Origin: Roseinatronobacter alkalisoli
Lineage (GTDB): Bacteria; Pseudomonadota; Alphaproteobacteria; Rhodobacterales; Rhodobacteraceae
Assembly: GCF_028745735.1 (NCBI RefSeq)
Contig: NZ_JAQZSM010000012.1
Location: forward strand, 62,001-126,000
Direction of reading: 5' to 3'
DNA: 64,000 bases
Program-made: the position numbers and the translations under genes
In this document: piece by piece, positions 46,499 to 56,500 of the stretch
Layout: each line of letters opens with the position of its first letter
How positions within the stretch are numbered: position 1 is the stretch's first letter
Notes under the pieces: generated by a model
Databases searched by the model: none
Told to the model about the DNA's origin: nothing
What the model saw: the letters and a program-made list of their open reading frames with translations, nothing else

Positions 46499-47023
46499 TT
46501 AGTGCAGGCGCCGGACAGCGGACCGGCGCGACGGGTGCAGCCACAGGGGACGTGCTGCCACGGGTTCTGCGGCGTCCAGCGCACCCAGAATGGATTGCAT
46601 ATGCACATCCGGAAGGTTGGCAAAGATGTCAAACAGCGCATCCGCCCCTTCGGCCCCGACAGGAATGTCCAGGCGGGTTCCGTCCTGCCCGATCAGGTTC
46701 CAGCAGGTGCCGTTCCCGGTCAGATGCAGTTCAACCAGATCGCGCGCGCTGATGAACCCGCCGGTTTCGGGGCCGAAATAGGATATCTGCGCTTCTACCA
46801 CCTGCACGATGCCGGGACCGCCATTGGCGCGGTGAAAGCGTATGCGCCGCCAGCCGATGAAGGCGATGCCAAGACCTGCGATAATGACCAGACCCGCCAG
46901 CACCTGAAAGAAAAAGTCATTCACCCGCAAGGCCCAGAGGCCGAAAAGCGCAATCAACACACCGCTGATCACTTCTGACCAGCGCTTTATCAGGATGGCA
47001 AGTTCGGGGCGGATCAGGGGCAT
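46499..47023 (-). CDS. Membrane protein of unknown function, two N-terminal helices
   Basis: The 174-residue product has two membrane helices (about residues 16-32 and 38-57) and a soluble C-terminal domain with VQVVEAQISYFGPETGG and DLVELHLTGNG. I recall similar uncharacterised proteins in Rhodobacterales but no function. The start overlaps the end of the acetyltransferase gene by ten bases, so it is translated from the same message as rsmE. The C-terminus is Arg-rich (HPSRRSAVRRLH). Confidence 0.75.
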   Translation of the reverse strand: MPLIRPELAILIKRWSEVISGVLIALFGLWALRVNDFFFQVLAGLVIIAGLGIAFIGWRRIRFHRANGGPGIVQVVEAQISYFGPETGGFISARDLVELHLTGNGTCWNLIGQDGTRLDIPVGAEGADALFDIFANLPDVHMQSILGALDAAEPVAARPLWLHPSRRSAVRRLH

Positions 47024-47877
47024 GAGGCGGCGTCCAGGATAAATGGTTGGCGCAAGATGGCCACACGGTAGCTGCCCGACGGTTGAAAGCCGATGCGGGT
47101 GTAGGCTTTTGCCGCCGCATCCGAAGCTGCAAACAGCAGGCCCGTCTGTGCGCCATCTGCGCGCAGTTCACAAAGCTGGGCTGCAAGCATGCGGCTGGCA
47201 TGACCCTTTCCCCGATGGGCAGGCGCGATAAAGACGCCCCCAATCTGCACCGCTGTCCCGGCACGGGCATTGACCGCGGTCATGCCTATGGGCGTGCCAT
47301 CCGCGCCTTTATACAGGCGAATGTTCTGCTCGGGGATCGCTGCTGCTGCGCGCGTGGTGGCAGCGGCGGGGGCGTTGTCCGCATCTGCAATGCCTGTTTC
47401 TATCAGGTAGCTTTGAAACCAGTCTTTTAACATGGACAAATCGCCGGACACGGGCGAAGACAGGCGCTGGCCGGGGGCTTTGATCGCCGCAAGATCAAGC
47501 GCAAACAGCGGCTCGACCCTGTTTGTCAGCCAGGCCCCGTTCAGGTCAGGAAGCGCCGTGATGAACTGCGCAACCTGATCTGCCGCGCCTGTCATCCCAC
47601 GGATTCTGGTGCCCCTGATACCACTGAGATATGCCTGCGCCATGTGCGGCGTTAAACCGGGATGCTGGCACATCAGATAGCCATCATTGGTGCATCCAAA
47701 AACGCCCTGCAAGGACGGGCCTTCTTGCGACAGAAAGAACCGCGTGGCGTGCGGATGCTGGGACGTGCCAATCCCATGCTGTTCGAGATTGGACAGCAGG
47801 AACATCGAGGTTTCGATATGCTGTTGCAGAAACGTTGTGATTATCCCGGCATTATCTGCCGCTGCTTCACGGATCAT
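47014..47877 (-). CDS. GNAT family N-acetyltransferase
   Basis: This 287-residue cytoplasmic protein has an N-terminal region of about 150 residues without clear motifs. A GNAT fold follows at the C-terminus: AVQIGGVFIAPAHRGKGHASRML contains the acetyl-CoA pyrophosphate loop (R-G-x-G-x-A/S), and KAYTRIGFQPSG follows. The start is fixed by a four-base overlap with the rsmE stop (ATGA). It forms a run rsmE-GNAT-membrane protein. The substrate is unknown. Confidence 0.85.
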   Translation of the reverse strand: MIREAAADNAGIITTFLQQHIETSMFLLSNLEQHGIGTSQHPHATRFFLSQEGPSLQGVFGCTNDGYLMCQHPGLTPHMAQAYLSGIRGTRIRGMTGAADQVAQFITALPDLNGAWLTNRVEPLFALDLAAIKAPGQRLSSPVSGDLSMLKDWFQSYLIETGIADADNAPAAATTRAAAAIPEQNIRLYKGADGTPIGMTAVNARAGTAVQIGGVFIAPAHRGKGHASRMLAAQLCELRADGAQTGLLFAASDAAAKAYTRIGFQPSGSYRVAILRQPFILDAASCP

Positions 47878-48608
47878 GTCCAGTCGCCCTGCACGTTTTG
47901 CCAAAGCGTCAATGCCGCGACGGCGGCCGTGTCGGCGCGCAGTATGCGTGGGCCAAGGGATATGGGCGTGACACTGCCCATTTTATGCAGGCGCGCGCGT
48001 TCAGCGGGTGAAAACCCCCCTTCGGGGCCGATCAGGATAGCCGCCGGGGCAGGGGGCAGCATGGGGCGCGTGGATGGATCATTTAATGCTTCATCCGCGA
48101 AAATCAGCGCGCGGGACATGTCCCAACTGTCGAGAAGCCGCGACAAGGGCTGCAATGCCGCGACTTCCGGGACATAGGTGCCGCCGCATTGCTCCGCCGC
48201 CTCGACCGAATGGGCTTGCAGCCTGTCTTGTCGGATTCGTTCGGAATTGGTGAAATCGGTCTGCACTGGCAGGATGCGCGCGGCGCCAAGCTCTGCGGCT
48301 TTTTCAACAATGAAATCGGTACGCGCTTTCTTGATTGGGGCAAACAGAAGCCACAGGTCCGGCGGCATGCGTTGCGGTGCGGATTGCATTAGGCACCGCA
48401 GTGTGCCGCCGCGCTTGCCGGTTGCCACAATTTCGGCCTGCCATTCACCGTGTTGTCCATTGAAAACGGCGACCCGCTGCCCGGCAGTCATGCGCAGGAC
48501 ATTGAAAAGATAGTGCGCATGATCACGTGACAGGTCAATCACTTGCCCCTGACCCAATGCATGCTCTAGAAAGAGCCTGTGTTTTGCCTGTTCACTATGC
48601 GCTGTCAT
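47874..48608 (-). CDS. rsmE: 16S rRNA (uracil-1498-N3)-methyltransferase
   Basis: RsmE methylates U1498 of 16S rRNA using SAM. The 244-residue SPOUT protein shows RDHAHYLFNVLRM, the PUA-like N-domain, and AAELGAARILPVQTDFTNSER. The SAM-knot signature ILIGPEGGFSPAE with LGPRILRADTA near the end is also present. ATG at 48608 is chosen because the protein family begins there; a longer frame to 48992 runs antisense through ubiA. Its ATG is only 12 bases from the divergent ubiA ATG. Confidence 0.94.
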   Translation of the reverse strand: MTAHSEQAKHRLFLEHALGQGQVIDLSRDHAHYLFNVLRMTAGQRVAVFNGQHGEWQAEIVATGKRGGTLRCLMQSAPQRMPPDLWLLFAPIKKARTDFIVEKAAELGAARILPVQTDFTNSERIRQDRLQAHSVEAAEQCGGTYVPEVAALQPLSRLLDSWDMSRALIFADEALNDPSTRPMLPPAPAAILIGPEGGFSPAERARLHKMGSVTPISLGPRILRADTAAVAALTLWQNVQGDWT

Positions 48609-48620
48609 GGGACCGATAGT

Positions 48621-49601
48621 ATGACCGACGACGATCAAAGACCAGAGGGGCCGGGCAGGAATGGCACGGTGGCGGATGCGCCTGCGGATAACTGGGTGGA
48701 CACGCTGGCCCCGGAACATTTGCGGCCCTATCTGCGCCTGTCGCGCGCGGATCGTCCCATAGGAACATGGCTGTTGCTGTTGCCCTGCTGGTGGGGGGTG
48801 TTTCTGGGGGCTGCGGCCTATCCGGATGCGGCGGGCTGGCTGACGGCGTGGCTGCTTCTGGCCTGTGGGCTGGGCGCGTTGCTGATGCGGGGGGCGGGAT
48901 GCACTTGGAATGACATCACCGACCGTGACATCGACGACAAGGTGGCGCGTACCCGGTCGCGCCCGATTCCGTCGGGGCAGGTCACCTTGCAACAGGCGGG
49001 TATCTGGATGGGTATTCAGGCAGGTATTGCGGCGCTGATCCTGCTGACTTTCAACTGGGCGGCGATCGGGCTGGGTGTCCTGTCGCTGGGACTGGTTGCG
49101 ATTTACCCGTTTGCGAAGCGATTCACATGGTGGCCACAGGTATTCCTGGGGCTGGCATTCAATTGGGGCGCGCTTCTGGCATGGACCGCACAGACCGGTT
49201 CACTGGGGCTGCCTGCTATATTTCTGTATCTTGCCGGCATTTGCTGGACACTTTTTTATGATACGATTTATGCGCATCAGGACCGCGAAGATGACGAACT
49301 TATCGGTGTGAAATCGACTGCGCGTTTGTTTGGAAACACCACCGATCAATGGTTGCGCGGGTTTCTGGTGGCTACGGTTGTGCTGATGTCGCTTGCGGTG
49401 ATTTACGCCTTGGCACCATTGGCAAATCCCTTGAAAATGTCCCTTGGTCTGGCCGGTGCATGGGCGATGGGGTGGCACATGAACTGGCAACTCAGCAAGC
49501 TGGATATTGACGATGGCGATACCTGCCTGAAGCTGTTCAGATCCAATCGCGATGCAGGGCTACTTGTTGCGCTGTTTTTCGCCATAGCGATGTTCGCCTG
49601 A
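48621..49601 (+). CDS. ubiA: 4-hydroxybenzoate octaprenyltransferase
   Basis: UbiA attaches the polyprenyl tail to 4-hydroxybenzoate in ubiquinone synthesis. The 326-residue membrane protein has about eight helices and both Asp-rich motifs: NDITDRDIDD after GCTW, and YAHQDREDDELIGVKST, which bind the prenyl diphosphate-Mg. RADRPIGTWLLLLPCWWG near residue 50 is characteristic. There is no clear ribosome site before ATG 48621, and the gap to the divergent rsmE start is 12 bases. It is followed by the OmpA-domain gene after 35 bases. Confidence 0.95.
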   Translation: MTDDDQRPEGPGRNGTVADAPADNWVDTLAPEHLRPYLRLSRADRPIGTWLLLLPCWWGVFLGAAAYPDAAGWLTAWLLLACGLGALLMRGAGCTWNDITDRDIDDKVARTRSRPIPSGQVTLQQAGIWMGIQAGIAALILLTFNWAAIGLGVLSLGLVAIYPFAKRFTWWPQVFLGLAFNWGALLAWTAQTGSLGLPAIFLYLAGICWTLFYDTIYAHQDREDDELIGVKSTARLFGNTTDQWLRGFLVATVVLMSLAVIYALAPLANPLKMSLGLAGAWAMGWHMNWQLSKLDIDDGDTCLKLFRSNRDAGLLVALFFAIAMFA

Positions 49602-49636
49602 TTGCGCCTGCCAGCGCAACTGGCTAGGTGACAGAT

Positions 49637-51646
49637 ATGCGAAATCGAATATCCCATATCATGGCCGTGTTGCAGAACGACCCCATCACTGTGCTACAGC
49701 GCTACAAGGGGTATGCCTTGGCCATTGCCGCCTTTCTTCTGGCAGCATTTCTGGCGGTCGCGGGGGCGTCCCTTAGCGTGCGTGCGATTGAGTTGCTTCT
49801 TGTCAGAGAGGCGCGCGCAGCTTTGCATGAGGCTGAAATCGACTGGCCTGAAATTCAGGCGGACGGCTTGCTTGTGACCATGAACGGGCAGGCCGCATCC
49901 GAAGCAGAGCGCTTTCGCGCGCTGGGCATTGTCAGTGCGGTTGTCGGTGCGGAGCGCGTTATCGACGGGCTGACTGTCGCACCATCCATTGCAATTTCCG
50001 CGCCGCGCTTTTCGGTTGAAATGATGCGCAACGGGCTGGATGTGTCGCTGATCGGACTGGTGCCTGAAAGCTATGATGTGTCAGGCATCGTGCGCCAGAT
50101 CGAAGGAATTGGGCCTGAAGTGTCTGTTGTGAACATGGTCGAAACAGCGTCCCACGCGATCCCGTTCGGATGGGAGCGGTCCGTGGAATACGCGCTGAAA
50201 GCCATGGCCCTGGTGCCTGTCAGCAAGATTTCGGTATCGGCTGATCAGGTCGAGATATACGGCCTTGCGGAATCTGAACGCCAGAGGGATGATTTCCGCC
50301 AGCGGCTGCAACGTGAACGCCCGCGCGGGGTTATTGCCAGTATCGAGATTTCGGCGCCGCGCCCGGCGATCACGCCCTTCACCCTGCGTTTTGTTATCGA
50401 CGGAGAGGGCGCACGCTTTGACGCCTGTTCCGCCGATTCGCAGGAAGCGCGCGCTGCAATTCTGCAGGCTGCGCGTCAGGCCGGTGCAAGCGGGGTGCTG
50501 GAATGTACAATCGGGCTTGGCAGCCCCTCGCCGCGCTGGCAGGCCGCTGCCGTGGCGGCACTGCGCGCGGTGGCCGATGCGGGTGCCGGAACCGTGACCT
50601 TCTCGGATACCGATATTTCCTTTGTTGTTCCGAACGCCGTGGAGATCGCAGAGTTTGACCGTATCGTCGGCAGGCTGGAAAACGCGCTTCCTGACATTTT
50701 TTCGCTGCAGGCAGACCGGCTGCCGCCCGAAGAAGGTGAACTTGAAGCACAGGGTGACGCTGTTGAATTTTCCGCCAGCCTGTCACCGGAAGGCAGTGTG
50801 ACATTGCAGGGGCGGCTGACAGATGAGCGGTTGCGCAGTGCCCTGTTGTCCATGGCGCGGTCAGAATTCGGCATGTCGGCCGTTGAAATACAGGCCAATA
50901 TCACCCCCGACACCCCCGAAGGCTGGCCTGTGCGCACCATGCTGGCGGTTGATGTGCTCAGCTATCTGGAGCATGGCAGCGTGCGTGTGCGCCCAACGCA
51001 GATAGATGTTCGCGGCGTGACCGGTGACACGGCGTCATCTGATCGCATTTCGCAACTTCTGGCCGACAGGCTGGGACCGGGCGCGCGCTTCAACCTGAAT
51101 ATCAGCTATGATGAACGGTTTGACCCCGTGGCGATGCAGCCGACGCCCGCGCGCTGCGAAGCCTGGATCAAGGATATTCTGGCCGAAGAGCAGATTACAT
51201 TTGATCCCGGGTCAGCGTCGCTGGTTGCGGATGCCGCGCGTGTCCTCGACCAGATTGCCGAGATTCTGCGCGATTGTGGCCGACTGGAAATGGAAATTGC
51301 CGGCCATACCGACAGCCAGGGCCGGTTGGAAACCAATATGCGCCTGAGTCAGCAGCGTGCGGAGGCGGTCATGGCAGCATTGCTGGCACGCGGCATACCG
51401 ATTTCCGGGTTCGAGGCCCGCGGCTATGGGCCTGAATTCCCCATTGCCGACAACAGCACGGCATCGGGCCGTGAAGCCAACCGGCGGATCGAATTCCGGC
51501 TGATCGGCGACTCTGCCGCTGCAGCCCGCGAAGAAACCGGCGAGGACGTGCCGGAAGAACCGCGCGACGAATCTGAGCTGGAAATTGAAGTCACGACTGG
51601 TGCCGGAGACGCACCCCGCCCGCCGCCCCGTCCTGAGCGACCTTGA
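49637..51646 (+). CDS. Large OmpA-family envelope protein with membrane anchor
   Basis: The 669-residue product starts with an uncleaved-looking membrane segment (residues about 24-44). A long periplasmic region follows with repeated short beta-alpha units (for example VTMNGQAASEAERFRAL, VSLIGLVPESYDVSG and VTLQGRLTDERLRSAL) that resemble BON-type modules. A C-terminal OmpA peptidoglycan-binding domain lies near residues 520-635 (AGHTDSQGRLETNMRLSQQR, GREANRRIEF). The tail is acidic then Pro-rich. AGGTGA supports the ATG at 49637 over a GTG three codons earlier. It probably links the inner membrane to the cell wall. Confidence 0.85.
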   Translation: MRNRISHIMAVLQNDPITVLQRYKGYALAIAAFLLAAFLAVAGASLSVRAIELLLVREARAALHEAEIDWPEIQADGLLVTMNGQAASEAERFRALGIVSAVVGAERVIDGLTVAPSIAISAPRFSVEMMRNGLDVSLIGLVPESYDVSGIVRQIEGIGPEVSVVNMVETASHAIPFGWERSVEYALKAMALVPVSKISVSADQVEIYGLAESERQRDDFRQRLQRERPRGVIASIEISAPRPAITPFTLRFVIDGEGARFDACSADSQEARAAILQAARQAGASGVLECTIGLGSPSPRWQAAAVAALRAVADAGAGTVTFSDTDISFVVPNAVEIAEFDRIVGRLENALPDIFSLQADRLPPEEGELEAQGDAVEFSASLSPEGSVTLQGRLTDERLRSALLSMARSEFGMSAVEIQANITPDTPEGWPVRTMLAVDVLSYLEHGSVRVRPTQIDVRGVTGDTASSDRISQLLADRLGPGARFNLNISYDERFDPVAMQPTPARCEAWIKDILAEEQITFDPGSASLVADAARVLDQIAEILRDCGRLEMEIAGHTDSQGRLETNMRLSQQRAEAVMAALLARGIPISGFEARGYGPEFPIADNSTASGREANRRIEFRLIGDSAAAAREETGEDVPEEPRDESELEIEVTTGAGDAPRPPPRPERP

Positions 51647-51698
51647 TTGCAGGCGTCTGTTATTGTTGTTATTGCAGCCTGTCTGATCAGAGGTAGAA

Positions 51699-52022
51699 AT
51701 GAACCGGTTTGAATTCATCGTCATTACGGCATTGATTCTTTTTGTGGCTTTTTCGCTGGGATGGTTCACAAACTGGCTGGTGCACCGGTTCACGCGCGTC
51801 CGTCAGCAGGATCTGGGCGAGTTGGACCGCATGGCACAGGCCCTGCACGAAGCAGAAGAAATTCGCGATCAGGCGATCGAATATGTGCAGACACGCGAAC
51901 GTGATCTGACGGCCCGCCTCAGCCAGGCAGAGGCAGAATTGCGGGCCGCAATGGACGGATTGCGTGAAGCACGCGCCGAGGCAGAGTATTATCGCGCGCA
52001 GATGGAGAAGTCGCAGGGTTGA
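51699..52022 (+). CDS. Small membrane-anchored coiled-coil protein of unknown function
   Basis: The 107-residue product has one N-terminal membrane helix (residues about 6-28), then a long charged heptad-like helix from LGELDRMAQALHEAEE through LSQAEAELRAAMDGLREARAEAE, a predicted coiled coil. AGAGG precedes the ATG. It follows the OmpA-domain gene by 52 bases and could be co-transcribed, suggesting an envelope role. Similar small proteins are common in Rhodobacterales but, as far as I know, unstudied. Confidence 0.75.
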   Translation: MNRFEFIVITALILFVAFSLGWFTNWLVHRFTRVRQQDLGELDRMAQALHEAEEIRDQAIEYVQTRERDLTARLSQAEAELRAAMDGLREARAEAEYYRAQMEKSQG

Positions 52023-52189
52023 TCGCCTTCCGGTTGACGGCGGGTCACGGGTACATGCCGACTTTTTCGCTTGGCATTCTCGGGCGTACCGTCTATGGAA
52101 CCCTCCGCTAGGGTGTCAGGCAGTCGCTTGTATGCCCTGGTGATTCGTCCGAGACGGTGGGTGATGGCAACATCGTAATTCCTGCCTGA

Positions 52190-52322
52190 GGCGGGACAGG
52201 AACATTTCGGTTTCCGGGGTATTTCCTCGGGCGGAATTGGGAAAGGCCCGTTCGGACCTTATGCCAGACCCCGGTCTGGCGAAACGAGCCGGGGGGAAAC
52301 CCCTGAAAATTGGAGAGACCCT
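52190..52322 (+). promoter_or_regulatory. Ribosomal protein L10 leader (autoregulatory mRNA element)
   Basis: The region just before rplJ has several stable stems. The clearest is a perfect 8-bp stem with a two-base loop at 52263-52280. A further GC-rich loop GGGGGGAAACCCC follows directly. Such a leader is the binding site for the L10-(L7/L12)4 complex, which represses translation of rplJL. Exact borders are inferred. Confidence 0.6.
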
Positions 52323-52838
52323 GTGGATAGAGCCCAAAAAGAGAAAGTGGTCGAGGAACTCGGCCAGATCTTCGAAAGCTCTGGCGTGGTTGTGGTAGCA
52401 CAATACACTGGCCTCACGGTTGCTGAGATGCAGGTCCTGCGCGCACGCATGCGTGATGCGGGTGGGGCTGTACGCGTCGCCAAGAACAAGCTCGCCAAGA
52501 TCGCCCTGGAAGGAAAGCCCTGCGCAAGCATTTCTGACCTTCTGACAGGCATGACCGTTCTTGCCTATTCCGAAGACCCTGTTGCAGCTGCAAAAGTGGT
52601 CCAGGACTTCACCAAGGAAAACCAGAAACTGGTGGTTCTTGGTGGTGCTATGGGTGAATCGGCCCTTGACCCCGCCGGTGTCAAGGCAGTGGCTGCAATG
52701 CCGTCGCGCGAAGAGCTTATTGCTCAGGTCGTGTCGTGCATCGGTGCTCCTGCTTCCAGCATCGCGGGTGCGATTGGCGCTCCTGCTTCGAATATTGCCG
52801 GTATCCTTTCAACGCTCGAAGAGCGCGAAGCGGCATAA
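52323..52838 (+). CDS. rplJ: 50S ribosomal protein L10
   Basis: L10 forms the base of the ribosomal stalk. The 171-residue product begins [20 protein letters not shown] and contains [21 protein letters not shown] and [14 protein letters not shown], standard for alphaproteobacterial L10. The C-terminal helices that hold L7/L12 dimers follow ([17 protein letters not shown]). The start codon is GTG with GGAGAG eight bases upstream. It is preceded by the L10 leader and followed by rplL after 72 bases. Confidence 0.97.
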   Translation: MDRAQKEKVVEELGQIFESSGVVVVAQYTGLTVAEMQVLRARMRDAGGAVRVAKNKLAKIALEGKPCASISDLLTGMTVLAYSEDPVAAAKVVQDFTKENQKLVVLGGAMGESALDPAGVKAVAAMPSREELIAQVVSCIGAPASSIAGAIGAPASNIAGILSTLEEREAA

Positions 52839-52910
52839 GCAACCTTTGGCCGGCGTGGCGTGACATACACCCATGTTGGACCCTGAACCTGAACAGAATG
52901 GAACTGAACA

Positions 52911-53288
52911 ATGGCTGATCTTAAAGCACTTGCAGAGCAAATCGTGAACCTCACGCTGCTCGAAGCTCAGGAACTGAAAACGATCCTGAAAGACGAATAC
53001 GGCATTGAACCCGCTGCTGGCGGCGCTGTCATGATGGCTGGCCCTGCTGCTGATGCAGGCCCCGCTGCCGAAGAAAAAACCGAATTCGACGTGATTCTGG
53101 TTGAAGCTGGCGGCAACAAAATTGCAGTCATCAAAGAAGTTCGCGGCATCACCGGTCTGGGCCTGAAAGAAGCCAAGGACCTGGTCGAAGCTGGCGGCAA
53201 GGCCGTGAAAGAAGGCGCTCCGAAAGAGGAAGCCGAAGAGATCAAGAAAAAGCTCGAAGAAGCTGGCGCAAAAGTCGAACTGAAGTAA
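52911..53288 (+). CDS. rplL: 50S ribosomal protein L7/L12
   Basis: L7/L12 is the multi-copy stalk protein that recruits translation factors. The 125-residue product has an N-terminal dimer domain ([21 protein letters not shown]), an Ala/Gly hinge and the C-terminal domain [13 protein letters not shown] to EAGAKVELK, including [12 protein letters not shown]. Codon use is strongly biased, as expected for a highly expressed gene. GGAAC precedes the ATG. A hairpin follows before rpoB. Confidence 0.98.
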   Translation: MADLKALAEQIVNLTLLEAQELKTILKDEYGIEPAAGGAVMMAGPAADAGPAAEEKTEFDVILVEAGGNKIAVIKEVRGITGLGLKEAKDLVEAGGKAVKEGAPKEEAEEIKKKLEEAGAKVELK

Positions 53289-53326
53289 TTCGACGGGATG
53301 CCCGGCATCTTGATACGCTGAAAAAC

Positions 53327-53358
53327 AAACTGGGACCGGGCACATCCGGTCCCAGTTT
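53327..53358 (+). terminator. Hairpin between rplL and rpoB, likely attenuator
   Basis: A perfect 13-bp stem (53327-53339 with 53346-53358) has a six-base loop and ends in TTT. It lies 39 bases after the rplL stop. In E. coli a partial terminator at this place lowers rpoBC transcription relative to rplJL. Confidence 0.7.
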
Positions 53359-53547
53359 ATCACTGTTTCCGGACAGGGCTTTACGCCTGGAATCTGAAAG
53401 CCCTGTCCAGGGATAGTGCCGGCTCGGGAGTGAACCTGTGGGAGGGTTCGCATGAATGGAGCCACACCCCCCTGTTTCGCAAGCGGCGCGGCGCCTGATG
53501 CCCGACAGCGCGCCCGCCAGCGAAGACCATGAAAGGTGATGACGCGC

Positions 53548-56500
53548 ATGGCTCAGTCCTATGTTGGCCAGAAACGTATCCGCAGGATGTTCGGCAAGAT
53601 CCATGAAGTTCTGGAAATGCCGAATCTGATCGAGATTCAGAAGAATTCCTATGACCTGTTCCTCCGCTCTGGTGATGCGGCCCGCCCGCTTGACGGCGAA
53701 GGCATCATGGGTGTGTTCCAGTCGGTGTTCCCGATCAAGGATTTCAACGAAACCGCAACGCTGGAATTCGTGAAATACGAGCTGGAAAAGCCGAAATACG
53801 ACACCGATGAGTGCATTCAGCGTGACATGACCTATGCGGCCCCGCTGAAGGTTACGCTGCGCCTGATCGTATTCGATATCGACGAAGATACCGGTGCGAA
53901 ATCCGTGAAGGATATCAAGGAACAAGACGTGTTCATGGGCGATATGCCGCTTATGACCGGGAACGGGACGTTCATTGTCAACGGCACCGAACGGGTGGTG
54001 GTCAGCCAGATGCACCGTAGCCCGGGTGTGTTCTTCGACCATGATCAGGGCAAGACGCACAGCTCGGGCAAGCTGCTGTTCACCTGCCGGATCATTCCCT
54101 ATCGCGGGTCATGGCTGGATTTTGAATTCGACGCCAAGGATATGGTTTTTGCGCGGATCGACCGCCGCCGCAAGCTGCCTGTGACAACGCTGCTTTATGC
54201 CTTGGGCATGGACCAGAACCAGATCATGGACGCTTATTATGACCGCGTCAGCTTCAGCCTGCAAAAGAACAAGGGCTGGGTCACCAAATTCTTCCCCGAG
54301 CGTGTGCGCGGCACCCGCCCGACAATCGATCTGGTGGACGCAGCAACCGGCGAGGTGATCTGCAAGGCGGGCGACAAGATGACCCCGCGCATGGTCAAAC
54401 AACTGATCGATGATGGCAATGTCACCGATCTGCTGGTTCCGTTTGATTATATCGTGGGCCGCTATGTCGCGCATGACATCATCAACCCCGAGACTGGCGA
54501 AATCTATGTCGAGGCAGGCGATGAACTGACCTGGGATCTGGACAAGGATGGTGAAGTCAAGGGCGGCACTCTGAAAGTGCTGCTGGACAACGACATCTCT
54601 GATATCGAGGTTCTGGACATTGATGGTGTCAATGTTGGCCCGTATATCCGCAACACCATGGCGGCAGACAAAAACTGGAACCGCGAAGGCGCGCTGATGG
54701 ACATTTACCGTGTCATGCGCCCGGGTGAACCGCCGACCGTTGACACGGCCTCGGCGCTGTTTGACCAGCTGTTCTTTGATTCCGAACGCTACGACCTGTC
54801 GGCTGTGGGCCGCGTGAAGATGAACATGCGCCTTCAGCTTGATGCGCCCGACACGCTGCGCACCCTGCGCCCTGAAGATGTGGTCGCCTGTATCGGCGGT
54901 TTGGTCGAATTGCGTGACGGCAAGGGCGAGATTGACGACATTGACCACCTTGGCAACCGCCGCGTGCGGTCCGTGGGTGAGTTGATGGAGAACCAGTACC
55001 GCGTCGGTCTGCTGCGCATGGAACGTGCGATCCGTGAGCGTATGTCCTCGGTCGAGATTGACACTGTCATGCCGCAGGATCTGATCAACGCCAAACCGGC
55101 TGCGGCTGCGGTGCGCGAATTCTTCGGGTCCAGCCAGTTGTCGCAGTTCATGGACCAGACGAACCCGCTGTCGGAAGTGACGCACAAGCGCCGCCTGTCT
55201 GCGCTTGGGCCGGGCGGTCTGACGCGCGAACGCGCGGGCTTTGAGGTGCGCGACGTTCACCCGACCCATTATGGCCGCATGTGCCCGATTGAAACACCCG
55301 AAGGTCAGAACATCGGTCTGATCAACAGCCTTGCAACATTTGCACGGGTGAACAAATACGGGTTCATTGAAACCCCTTACCGCAAGGTTGTGGACGGGCA
55401 GGTCACTGATGAAGTGGTATATCTGTCGGCCACGGAAGAGCAGCGCCACACTGTCGCTCAGGCCAATGCGATCCTTGATGACGATGGACGCTTCGTCAAT
55501 GAACTGGTGTCCACCCGTAAAGCGGGCGAGTTCATGCTGAACCCGCGCGAAGCGGTCGACCTGATTGACGTGTCGCCCAAACAGCTGGTTTCCGTTGCGG
55601 CATCGTTGATTCCATTCCTTGAAAACGACGACGCCAACCGCGCCCTGATGGGGTCGAACATGATGCGGCAGGCTGTGCCCTTGCTGCAATCGGACGCGCC
55701 GCTGGTGGGTACCGGCATGGAAGGTATCGTTGCCCGCGATTCCGGCGCAGCCATCCTGACGCGCCGCGCCGGTGTTATCGACCAGGTTGATGCGCAGCGT
55801 ATCGTTGTGCGCGCGACAGAAATGCTGGAGCCGGGTGAACCGGGCGTGGACATCTATCGTCTGCGCAAGTTCAAACGCTCCAACGCATCTTCGTGCATCA
55901 ACCAGCGCCCGCTGGTGAAGGTGGGTGATCATGTGACACGCGGCGAAGTTATTGCCGATGGTCCCTGCACCGACATGGGTGAACTTGCTGTCGGCCGCAA
56001 TGTGGTCGTCGCGTTCATGCCGTGGAATGGCTACAACTTCGAGGACTCGATCCTGATTTCGGAACGTATTCTGAAAGATGACGTGTTCACCTCTATTCAT
56101 ATCGACGAATACGAAGTTGCGGCCCGTGACACCAAACTCGGCCCGGAAGAGATTACCCGCGACATTCCCAATGTGGGTGAAGAAGCGCTGCGTAATCTGG
56201 ATGAAGCAGGCATCGTCTATGTCGGTGCCGAAGTTCAGGCGGGCGACATTCTGGTGGGCAAGGTCACGCCGAAGGGTGAAAGCCCGATGACACCGGAAGA
56301 AAAGCTGCTGCGCGCCATTTTTGGCGAAAAGGCATCGGATGTGCGCGATACGTCGCTGCGTCTGCCGCCCGGCGCATATGGCACCATCGTTGAAGTGCGT
56401 GTGTTCAACCGCCACGGTGTGGAAAAGGACGAACGCGCCCTGCAGATCGAACGTGAAGAAATCGAACGCCTGTCGCGCGACCGCGATGACGAGCTGGAGA

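Noticed and set aside
44830-46752. A 640-codon plus-strand frame across the gshA locus
   Set aside because: It is antisense to a complete glutamate-cysteine ligase with clear motifs, and the product is low-complexity His/Gln-rich.
48609-48992. N-terminal extension of rsmE
   Set aside because: The extra 128 codons are antisense to the start of ubiA and look like shadow translation. The RsmE family begins at the ATG at 48608.
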